Assembly (NCBI GenBank): GCA_008501585.1
Contig: QQUN01000005.1
Location: 124,001-188,000 of the forward strand
Reading direction: 5' to 3'
Length of the DNA: 64,000 nt
Origin: Pseudomonadota bacterium
GTDB lineage: Bacteria; Pseudomonadota; Gammaproteobacteria; Burkholderiales; Rhodocyclaceae
Position numbers and translations under genes: made by a program. Positions 11,155-18,267 of this stretch are shown here, in pieces. A model generated the notes under the pieces. The model was not told where the DNA came from. It searched no databases and saw nothing but the letters and a program-made list of their open reading frames with translations. Position 1 is the stretch's first letter; every line of letters begins with the position of its first letter.

Positions 11155-11209
11155 ATGAAACTGAGTGCAGAAAAGATAATCCGCCAGCAAAGCAAAGGAT
11201 TTGTGCGCT

Positions 11210-12133
11210 GTGAGAACAAATGAACTCCTGCCCCTGCTCTCAGACCTCGCCGCGCTGGTGATGGTGACCGAGGCGGGCACCTTCAGCGCCGCCGCCCGCG
11301 CGCAGGGCACCACCCCGTCGGCCGTGAGCCGCCAGATCGCCCGGCTTGAAGCCGCGCTTGGCCTCACCGTGCTCGAGCGCAGCACCCGCCGCCTGCGCCT
11401 CACCGCCGGCGGGCAAGAAGTGCTGCGCCACGCCCGCAGCATGCTCGACGCCGCCCACGCCGCCTGCGACGGCGCCGCCAGCCACGCCAGCAATGTCGAA
11501 GGCCGGGTGCGCATCGCCGCCCCCAAGGCCGCGCTGCGCCAGCTCATCCACCCCAAGCTGCCGGCCCTGCTCGACGCCTACCCCCAACTCGATCTCGAAC
11601 TGGTCGTGAGTGACCACGCCGTAGACCTCATCGCCGAGGGCGTGGACATCGCCCTGCAATTCGGCGACCCGCCGCCGGGTTTCGTGGCCCGCCCCTTCAT
11701 GGAAGTGCGCACGCTGCTCTACGCCAGCCCCGCCTACCTCGCGCGCGAAGGCACCCCGCAACACCCCGCCGAGCTCGCCCGGCACAGCTGCCTGCACCTG
11801 GCCGAACTGCCGGGGGATGACGAATGGTGCCTGGTGCGCGGCGCCGAGCGCAGCGTGGTGCACGTGCGCGGCCGCTACGCCGGTAACCACAGCGAGATGC
11901 GCCGCGAAGCCGCCGAAGCCGGCTACGGCATCGCCTGCCTGCCCGACTTCACCGCCCGCCAGCAACTGGCCAACGGCACCCTGGTGCCCGTGCTACCCGG
12001 CTGGCAACTGCTCGGCCGCTACCAGGGCAGCAACTGGCTCATCTACCACGCCGACCGCTACCGCGCCCCGAGGGTGCGGGTGGTGGTGGATTTCATGTTG
12101 GGGATTGCGGATGGGGTGGGGAAGGGGGTGTAG
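11210..12133 (+). CDS. LysR-family transcriptional regulator
   Basis: DNA-binding regulator of 307 residues. The N-terminal winged helix-turn-helix spans about residues 8-65 (VTEAGTFSAAARAQGTTPSA then VSRQIARLEAALGLTVLERS), followed by the periplasmic-binding-protein-like co-inducer domain. The GTG at 11210 is chosen because AAAGGA (11194-11199) is then at a normal distance; a TTG at 11201 is too close to that site. The divergent EamA permease is the likely target. The 278 bases after the stop (12134-12411) hold no recognisable gene and mark the left edge of the lower-GC islet. Confidence 0.9.
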   Translation: MRTNELLPLLSDLAALVMVTEAGTFSAAARAQGTTPSAVSRQIARLEAALGLTVLERSTRRLRLTAGGQEVLRHARSMLDAAHAACDGAASHASNVEGRVRIAAPKAALRQLIHPKLPALLDAYPQLDLELVVSDHAVDLIAEGVDIALQFGDPPPGFVARPFMEVRTLLYASPAYLAREGTPQHPAELARHSCLHLAELPGDDEWCLVRGAERSVVHVRGRYAGNHSEMRREAAEAGYGIACLPDFTARQQLANGTLVPVLPGWQLLGRYQGSNWLIYHADRYRAPRVRVVVDFMLGIADGVGKGV

Positions 12134-12411
12134 TAGCTCAACCGGCGGTTGTTGGTGGTGCCGTGTCTGTCAGGTTGTCGGCCTGAGCCGTCGTTCGCGC
12201 CTGCCTATCGGAACGGCAGCTGCGAGTCTTATCGCTGCCTTTCGATCCGCATCAATGCCGAACGGTACCTTCACCTCGACTCGACAGGCCGTCCCTCAAC
12301 CAGAGGTGTTATCCCGCTCCATCAAAGGAGACGTTAAAGGTGGAAAACAGGGACATCCGCGGAGGCTTAGACGTTTGCACATCGGTGCTGAGGGTAGCCG
12401 ACGCGTGAGCA

Positions 12412-13902
12412 CTATGGGCGAAATCGATCTTTCTTTCTCTGCTCGCTGGCATACGTATGGAATGTAGGATGAATCTGCCACGAGTAGCGTTGCAGATCAT
12501 TGAAGCGAGCCATGTTCACAATGTTTGGATGGTCATTGTAGTTGAAGTGCCTGTACTCATCCGGGGCATCAATCCGTGGATTGATGAAGCAAGCCATGTG
12601 AAGGAGTCGAAGTAGCTCTACGGCATGTTCGTTTGAGGGTTGCATTGCGATGCCATCGATTTGTGTTGCGCGTCGACTCGGCATCTTGATCAACGAATCC
12701 CTGAGTTCACTGAACGAGTAAGTGTTTTGGGCAGTGAGGTCATTTATGACTTCCCTTATTTGCGGGCAGATTTGGCCATACTCATCAACAATGTTTTCAA
12801 TGCGCTGCGATCCGAACTCGTAGAGGATTGAATGCGCCTGCACATCACCGATCAAATCGCTGCCGGAAGCCTTAGCCGCGGAGATTAACATTTGGACCGC
12901 TTTAACCAAATCGCGAGGTCGATAGCGTGCCTGCTTCGCAAGCCATTGATCCCAACTGCGGCGTTCGCCAGTTGTGCCTGGAAGAGTAATGTTTCCCTGT
13001 TGAAAGAAAGTTGCTTGGCCTGTGGGTGAATTAGCATCTCTTGCAGCAAGATCTATTCTGCGGTTAAAAATTTGGCGAAGCTCCTCTTCGCTGAACTTCA
13101 ACTCGTGAATCTGTCCAAGTTTGTCCTTGCGTTCGGTGCCGTGCTTATGCGTTTTTGTCATCAAGTGCCAGATATCGGATCTCACCGAGACGACGCACTT
13201 CAGAGCTTCTATATCTTCAGATAGCTCAAGCGCCGCGGCAATGATGGCCCAGCATGCGCCGTAGTCGAAAGTACCTTTGGCGTTCTTTGCCCCAGCTTCG
13301 TCAATGTCATCAATGAACAGCCATAACGTCTTGCCTCGCGCGGATAGATAGTTGTCAACAACGTCTGTCAAGTTGTTCTTGCCGAGCTCACGTCCTTGAT
13401 CTTCCAGAAGAGCTTTTGCAATCCTCCCCCCGTGCGGAGTGACTTTTGCCAATAATTTAGAAAATCGTGACACTAGATCGGGTTTAGAGAATCCGTCCTT
13501 AATCGCAAGCTTCTGCAGCGCTGTAACGTCTGAACTAATCGCGATTTCATTTTCGTTGGAAAATTTCCCGATTATGCCAGCTATCGATTGAAGAATTTGG
13601 CCGTAAGCGGTGCTCTTCCTGTCTGAAAGCGTTTTCTTTGTCAGAATTGGATCGCACTCTAGATCATTCGGCGTGATGAGCAGAGACAACTCATTATTTT
13701 CAAGATATGCCTCGTGCAACACGCTAACAAAAATTGACTTTCCAACTCCCTTGTTTCCAAGAAGAATTACGTTCGAATGAAAATCGAAGCCTATGAGGGT
13801 GCTCATGTTTGCGGGAGGAACGAAAACCTCCCCCCGTATCTCTTTCTCAGCCTCAGCGTTCCCGCCCTTGAAATACTTAATCAAACTTGGCAAATGCGAC
13901 AT
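12412..13902 (-). CDS. P-loop ATPase of uncertain family (Sll1717-like/STAND-like), islet gene
   Basis: Protein of 496 residues. Walker A is GNKGVGKS at residues 49-56, Walker B is LWLFIDDIDE ending near residue 202, and VVSVRSD with Arg 241 looks like a sensor arginine. The layout (short N-terminus, P-loop NTPase core, helical C-terminus with no recognised effector) resembles the P-loop ATPases annotated as the Sll1717 family, which often occur in defence islands; I cannot exclude a KAP- or STAND-type relative. It is co-oriented with the ABC-3C operon but starts 242 bases after its last stop codon, with its own AAGGAAGAG ribosome-binding site. Lower GC and different codon use from the flanks indicate horizontal acquisition. 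Role as accessory ATPase or independent system is open. Confidence 0.65.
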   Translation of the reverse strand: MSHLPSLIKYFKGGNAEAEKEIRGEVFVPPANMSTLIGFDFHSNVILLGNKGVGKSIFVSVLHEAYLENNELSLLITPNDLECDPILTKKTLSDRKSTAYGQILQSIAGIIGKFSNENEIAISSDVTALQKLAIKDGFSKPDLVSRFSKLLAKVTPHGGRIAKALLEDQGRELGKNNLTDVVDNYLSARGKTLWLFIDDIDEAGAKNAKGTFDYGACWAIIAAALELSEDIEALKCVVSVRSDIWHLMTKTHKHGTERKDKLGQIHELKFSEEELRQIFNRRIDLAARDANSPTGQATFFQQGNITLPGTTGERRSWDQWLAKQARYRPRDLVKAVQMLISAAKASGSDLIGDVQAHSILYEFGSQRIENIVDEYGQICPQIREVINDLTAQNTYSFSELRDSLIKMPSRRATQIDGIAMQPSNEHAVELLRLLHMACFINPRIDAPDEYRHFNYNDHPNIVNMARFNDLQRYSWQIHPTFHTYASEQRKKDRFRP

Positions 13903-14144
13903 TGGGATCTCTTCCTTCTTGGGTTTTTTTGGGAATGCAGGCGCACGGCTTGGGCCTGCACCGGCCCCACGTCTGGATTGTTGCCGCCTCGATATGGTCG
14001 AAAATCAGGGAGCGATGACGAGAGAACGATTCCCACGGAACGGACAACCGTTCAAGGATAATGCTGTGGCGCGGTTGTTGCCGCGGGAGAGCGTCCGGGC
14101 GTAAGCGGTCGCGCATGCCGAAAGCATCGAGCGTGCGACTTCAG
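13903..14144. other. Intergenic gap inside the defence islet
   Basis: The 242 bases between the ABC-3C ATPase stop codon and the P-loop ATPase start contain several overlapping short open frames but none with homology I recognise. A CGCGG-TTGTTG-CCGCG hairpin is visible around 14070-14090. The gap could hold a separate promoter for the downstream ATPase; no clear -35/-10 pair was identified. Confidence 0.4.
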
Positions 14145-16112
14145 TCAACGTGCTGGCCATTCCGAAGGAATCAAACGCTCCTTTCCGTCCTTTCTCCATC
14201 TGTACCGCACGGCCGCCTTGTAACGTTCGTCGTCACTAAAATAGGCGTGCTCAAGAACGATGACCTGCAGACCTTCGTCTCGCTGAGTCTCCTTGAACAT
14301 GAAATCGAAATAGTTGAGTAGGGAGGCCGTGTCGCTCGACTCAACCGACAGTTCCACTTCCTCGCTACCGTCGTTATCCTTCTGTTCCGGAAAATATGGC
14401 CGGCTTACCTGATCAAAAATTAGTATCCCGGGAACCGGGCTGGAAGCCGCCGCAAAAAAACGGTGCAGGCCAAACAGCAAGGCGACGTGCAGGCTCAGGT
14501 AGTTTTGGTCTGAACCGAGATCGGTTAACTTGTAACTGCGCCTGGCTGAAGCGTCAAACAGCGTGACGGCGGGCTTCTTTGCGTTGAAGACGATTCGGGA
14601 TTTTTCGAAAGGCTCTACAACTGGCAGCTTCTGGAAAATTTCAGTTGCGTTGTCGGAAACCAGCGATTCGGCCGCTCGCAACAGATCTTCCGTAGCGTCG
14701 GCTCCGAATTCTGCTTCTAGTTCATCGAGCGTCTCCTGATATTTTTCGAGCCGGGTGCTATCGAATGGCACTTGTTTCGCAGAATGCTCCAGAAAGAACC
14801 CGATGCGCCCTGAAACTCTGGATGCTTTGTGGGAGTTCTCTTCCTTGACGCGCGCTATATTATCCGCAGCTATCAATTCACGCGCGCGCATGTCCAAAGA
14901 CTGCATCTCCCGAGTAGACGTATTGATCGACTCCGATAGTCTCACCTTAAAGGCATCAAGCACTGGCTTATTGCGTCTGACAACCTGCCGTTCTTGGGTT
15001 AGCGCGGCGAAAGCCTGCTTGATAGCTCTTTGTCTCGCCGAAGGCTCATTGGTAGGGGAGGAACATACGGGACATTTTTCGGTAAAATGAACGCCGCCAC
15101 TAAAAAACTCAATAGCCTGGAGTTTCTTGCGCTGCCGCTCAACACCGGCTTCAACCTCTTCGGATAACCGAGAGGTCTCGCTCGCGTCACGTAACTCGCG
15201 TCGAAGCGCTATGAGTCGATTTGCGACCTGTTGCTTTTCGTCGAGAACCCGTGCCAAAGGTGTAGGCTCCCCCTCGAGTAATGTAAGTGGCGTCTCAGCT
15301 TTCCAGTCGGCAAGGAGTTGTAACGCTTCAAGCCTTGATTGCTTGCTCAAAAAGGGAGCCTCCTGGACCGGCATGCCGCAAGCTCTCGCCTCTTGAAGCA
15401 AGGCCGCACTCACTGAGTCAAAGCTGTCGTCGTCTTTCTGATGTTGCAGCCGTCGTTTTTCTTCCGTCTCGATACCCTTCTGTAAACCGTGAATCCGGAC
15501 TCGAGCCTGGAGAGTGCGTGCGTCTATTGCACCGAGAAAGTACGGCAACGAGGCAATGATGTGCGAAGCGGACTTTGTGATGTCCAGTCCATGAAATAGC
15601 ACGCGATCACTATCAATGACGCCTTTGGATGCGAACATGAACGCAGTCGTCTGCCGGAGCGAAATACGAGACGCCTCGTCCTCTTTCTCGCTGGACGACT
15701 GCAGGTTTGCGTCACTGATTCCAAAAAGTCGCTCCATGCCAGATCGCACATCGCCGCGGCTAGCGGTTCCGTTCAGGTCTTCGCTTCGCTCGGGCAGTTC
15801 GCACGAGCTCCCGTAGTCTAAGGTCATTTGATGGCTGGTCTTCGACCGCCCGGGCAGAACCCGACGGCTAATCACTGCTTGTGTCTCGCCGTTGACCATC
15901 TTGATCGCGACGGCTGACACCCTGTCTGCAATGAACACCGGAATCTCACACGATGATGAGCCGAAACAGTAGTCTATCGTTTGGATGATGGCGGACTTGC
16001 CTGTACCGGACGCGCCCGTAATGATGTTGACTTCGCCCGCTTTGAATTTTAGCTTTCGGACACGTCCGTCATGGCTGAAATACGCAATTTCTTCGATGTT
16101 CCAGCGACTCAT
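14145..16112 (-). CDS. ABC-3C system ATPase, Rad50/SMC-like (DUF3732 family)
   Basis: Protein of 655 residues, the ATPase of an ABC-three-component system. Walker A is GASGTGKS at residues 33-40. A charged, coiled-coil-like central region (about 205-465) contains a CPVC zinc-hook-like motif at 347-350. The family signature-loop substitute is DLGSDQNYLSLH at 531-542. The Walker B equivalent is ILIFDQVSRPYFP, with Gln 568 where canonical ABC ATPases have the catalytic Glu. The FDQ and YFP elements are, to my knowledge, hallmarks of DUF3732 proteins. It starts within the stop codon of the middle-component gene (ATGA at 16109-16112). By family knowledge it should use ATP-driven conformational change to sense invading nucleic acid and license the partner nuclease; this is inferred. 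Confidence 0.85.
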   Translation of the reverse strand: MSRWNIEEIAYFSHDGRVRKLKFKAGEVNIITGASGTGKSAIIQTIDYCFGSSSCEIPVFIADRVSAVAIKMVNGETQAVISRRVLPGRSKTSHQMTLDYGSSCELPERSEDLNGTASRGDVRSGMERLFGISDANLQSSSEKEDEASRISLRQTTAFMFASKGVIDSDRVLFHGLDITKSASHIIASLPYFLGAIDARTLQARVRIHGLQKGIETEEKRRLQHQKDDDSFDSVSAALLQEARACGMPVQEAPFLSKQSRLEALQLLADWKAETPLTLLEGEPTPLARVLDEKQQVANRLIALRRELRDASETSRLSEEVEAGVERQRKKLQAIEFFSGGVHFTEKCPVCSSPTNEPSARQRAIKQAFAALTQERQVVRRNKPVLDAFKVRLSESINTSTREMQSLDMRARELIAADNIARVKEENSHKASRVSGRIGFFLEHSAKQVPFDSTRLEKYQETLDELEAEFGADATEDLLRAAESLVSDNATEIFQKLPVVEPFEKSRIVFNAKKPAVTLFDASARRSYKLTDLGSDQNYLSLHVALLFGLHRFFAAASSPVPGILIFDQVSRPYFPEQKDNDGSEEVELSVESSDTASLLNYFDFMFKETQRDEGLQVIVLEHAYFSDDERYKAAVRYRWRKDGKERLIPSEWPAR

Positions 16113-16606
16113 ACTTCCAGTCCCAGTAGATTGTAGGCAACCGCATCAGACGCCAACGCGCCGATCCAGGCCCCAAGTTTTTGCGCATTAGATGAAATGC
16201 GCGCAAATCCCAGTTTTCTCAGTTGTTTGTCCGCATCGGCGGAATACACGTAGTGCATCAGTGCGTGATCGTCCATCTCAAGAACATGATGATGCAGCGC
16301 GAACTGGAGCGACTCACGTGTAGTTTCCAGACCAGCCTGAACCCGTGCGGCCAAGCCGAACAGCACTTGGGGTGTTCTGGATAGCCAGCGAGTGAGTGTG
16401 GAGTCTTCGGTGAGATGTGAGAACGAATGTTCCAAGCCACCCGACATGACAAGAGGGAGTGCTAGTGGTAATAGCGTAATGGACATAGGTCGCTTCGCCG
16501 TATTCGTATACGCCGATACGTACACGGCGAGGATGAGTGCACAGAAGGCGGCATTTGTTTCGGCGAAGGTGTCCAAGCTGACCGGCTCGATTGATTCGGT
16601 CATCAT
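16109..16606 (-). CDS. ABC-3C system middle component (MC3/DUF6521-like)
   Basis: Protein of 165 residues, mainly helical, with no catalytic motif. It fits the middle-component family of three-component ABC systems: an N-terminal ETNAAFCALILAVYV segment, then LLPLALPLVMSGGLEHSF, LTRWLSRTP, a RESLQFAL segment, and a C-terminal AQKLGAWIGALASD-type LGxW motif. Middle components are thought to bridge the ABC ATPase and the effector-bearing protein. Both ends overlap neighbours by ATGA (16603-16606 and 16109-16112), which implies translational coupling and fixed stoichiometry. Assignment rests on size, pattern and position, so the exact MC subfamily is uncertain. Confidence 0.75.
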   Translation of the reverse strand: MMTESIEPVSLDTFAETNAAFCALILAVYVSAYTNTAKRPMSITLLPLALPLVMSGGLEHSFSHLTEDSTLTRWLSRTPQVLFGLAARVQAGLETTRESLQFALHHHVLEMDDHALMHYVYSADADKQLRKLGFARISSNAQKLGAWIGALASDAVAYNLLGLEV

Positions 16607-17835
16607 TTCCGACCCTTTTTCTCATCGAGTGCCGCTCTAAGCAAATCTACGTAATCAGGATGCCAGCCGACCGAGCCCGATCCAGAGAGATACAGATAAC
16701 TCCCTCGAATGAGGTCTGGGTTCTCATACTTCGGATCGATGCGTCGAACTTCATGCGGCGCGTTGAAGTGTGACCAATCGAGTAAGGACCTTCCATGACT
16801 CATTTTGGTTGCGTCATCGGCTCCTTCACAGTTATCGACCTTTTCGCCGAACCGGTACGACCACTCCTTGATCAATATCTTGTCGTAGTTGAGTATCGCT
16901 GTGGCCTTTGACATGTCGGCCTTCATCCATGCCGCCCGTTGCGCCCGGGCAGCCATTTCGATTGGTGCCGAGCGATCGCGTTGTGATCGTGTCGCGTTGA
17001 TAAAATCCAGTTGATGCATCACACCGGGAGCGGAAGGCTCGATCTGCCCGTAGTAAGTGTCGGTGTCTTCGAAGAATCCGTTGTCGAGCAGGATCGCTGC
17101 CCGCCTCACTACCTCGGCGCGGACTTCCTCCGCATGAAGGGGATCGGTTCGTTCTCCAGTCAGCGTTTCCACGACCTGCCGGTCCCACCATGCAAGAAGA
17201 TGCTTCGTCAGCTCTTGGATTACGCTCGCCGGTACAAGCTTGCCAAGAATTTTGCCGATCTCCGATTTCGCCTGACCGATGTTGAACGAACTCGGGCACA
17301 TCGTGACGTGCTTAAGCAACGAGTCTCGCTCCACCGGCGTCGCCTCGAGAAAGCGTGCACAGTCTGCCGATCGATCGGCGTGAGGCCATTTGCTTTCTGG
17401 TTTCCCCGATTCCTTCGCTTTCTGGCGCTCGTCGCGCACGCGCTCAGCTTCTTCGATAAGCGCCTTGACGAGGTCGGCTCGGTCTGCGTTATCGGAGCGC
17501 AAACATTCGAGAGGTGAGCCGGGCTGGAGAGCTGCGACGGTGGCGAGAACAAATCTTGACTGCGAAAGATCCTGATGCTTGCAGTAATCGAGCCAGATAG
17601 TCAGCGTACGCCAGACGCCGCGGCTCTTGATTCCGATCTTTTTGGTCGTATCAAGACTATGCTTTAGCTGGTGGAGTTCACGTCTATCTCGTTTTTCAAG
17701 GTAGACGTCGTCCCACGATTCGATACTCACACACGCCTCCTCGTGGTCTAGCAGGAGAAGGCGCAAGGCATAGACGGCTTGATAGTAATAGCCCAGTGCA
17801 GAGTCAGCTGCTGAATGTGTGTTAGCCGAAGACAT
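16603..17835 (-). CDS. ABC-3C system CTD protein with N-terminal QxK-type nuclease-like domain
   Basis: Protein of 410 residues, first gene of the operon. Residues 15-60 read GYYYQAVYALRLLL, then SIESWDDVYLE and ELHQLKHS; Glu 39, Asp 42/43 and Gln 56-x-Lys 58 match the E...DD...QxK pattern of PD-(D/E)xK-superfamily nucleases seen in Mrr-, DUF4297- and Cap4-like effectors. The C-terminal half contains ATRSQRDRSAPIEMAARAQ and AILNYDKILIKEWSYRF, matching the C-terminal domain that defines this component in ABC-3C systems. The likely role is the DNA-cutting effector held inactive until ATPase signalling. It is lower in GC than neighbours. Nuclease activity is inferred from the motif, not shown. 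Confidence 0.75.
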   Translation of the reverse strand: MSSANTHSAADSALGYYYQAVYALRLLLLDHEEACVSIESWDDVYLEKRDRRELHQLKHSLDTTKKIGIKSRGVWRTLTIWLDYCKHQDLSQSRFVLATVAALQPGSPLECLRSDNADRADLVKALIEEAERVRDERQKAKESGKPESKWPHADRSADCARFLEATPVERDSLLKHVTMCPSSFNIGQAKSEIGKILGKLVPASVIQELTKHLLAWWDRQVVETLTGERTDPLHAEEVRAEVVRRAAILLDNGFFEDTDTYYGQIEPSAPGVMHQLDFINATRSQRDRSAPIEMAARAQRAAWMKADMSKATAILNYDKILIKEWSYRFGEKVDNCEGADDATKMSHGRSLLDWSHFNAPHEVRRIDPKYENPDLIRGSYLYLSGSGSVGWHPDYVDLLRAALDEKKGRK

Positions 17836-17865
17836 CGATCCTGCCTATTAGTCAGTGAATGTATG

Positions 17866-17881
17866 ACGCATAGTCATGCGT
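17866..17881. promoter_or_regulatory. Inverted repeat in the ABC-3C operon leader
   Basis: ACGCAT-AGTC-ATGCGT, a perfect 6-bp dyad with a 4-base centre, lies 30-46 bases upstream of the first start codon and just downstream of the predicted promoter. A direct repeat of TAGTCA also occurs in this segment. A repressor site or leader hairpin is plausible. No dedicated regulator gene is present in the islet. Confidence 0.4.
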
Positions 17882-17913
17882 TCCGCCGCCGTACCCCGGG
17901 CTACTCTAGGAGC

Positions 17914-17941
17914 ATTATCAAATATCGGTGGAATTTGTAAA
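17914..17941 (-). promoter_or_regulatory. Predicted sigma-70-type promoter of the ABC-3C operon
   Basis: On the minus strand, TTTACA (17941-17936) and GATAAT (17919-17914) are separated by 16 bases. This is the only good promoter-like pair in the AT-richer sequence upstream of the operon and would give a leader of about 70 bases. Prediction from sequence only. Confidence 0.5.
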
Positions 17942-18178
17942 GAAGTGAATCTTGGATTGACGGCGCCAGAGGCGCGGACCGCCGGTACAAGGTTGTTACG
18001 ATTGCATGCCTTCAGCGACATCCCTAGGCGCCGTCGACCGCTACCGGTCGAGAGCGAGCGCGCGGTAAGCGCGCGAAAACGGACGTCCCCGCACCGGTAG
18101 CTGACAGACCGCTCCGGCCGATGAGCCGACGTCCAACGATGCCGAAACGCGTCGCACTGAAAACCGGCCACAAAACAG

Positions 18179-18211
18179 AAAGGCCCAACTCCTCCAGGGA
18201 GTTGGGCCTTT
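18179..18211 (-). terminator. Intrinsic terminator of nrdJ
   Basis: GGCCCAACTCC (18182-18192) pairs perfectly with GGAGTTGGGCC (18198-18208) around a 5-base loop; flanking AAA/TTT lengthen the stem to 14 bp. Read on the minus strand it is followed by TTTCTGTTTTG. It lies about 60 bases after the nrdJ stop and could also stop transcription from the other direction. Confidence 0.88.
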
Positions 18212-18267
18212 CACCATCAGTTCAATGCGGCAGCAGCCTTCACCACCCGCCGCATCCAAACCTCACC

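Larger units (their letters stand above)
17836..18178. other. Non-coding junction between the defence islet and nrdJ
   Basis: Besides the leader dyad and promoter, this stretch shows no gene. It changes from AT-rich near the operon to GC-rich towards the nrdJ terminator, which marks the right edge of the islet. No tRNA, integrase, transposase or obvious attachment-site duplication is visible. Confidence 0.5.

Noticed and set aside
9591-11213. 540-codon plus-strand frame through the repeat array and eamA
   Set aside because: It stays open because the ~228-bp unit is close to a multiple of three and GC-rich. The eamA part is antisense to a clear membrane protein.
12149-12337. 62-codon open frame between lysR and the islet ATPase
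   Set aside because: No ribosome-binding site, no homology and composition not typical of coding sequence.
12412-17835. Prophage or integrative element origin of the islet
   Set aside because: No integrase, transposase, structural phage genes or flanking direct repeats are visible.
17893-17905. CCCGGGCTAC near the islet edge, matching part of the repeat-array core
   Set aside because: Only ten bases match in a GC-rich genome, so chance is likely. A genome-wide count of the core would be needed to take it further.
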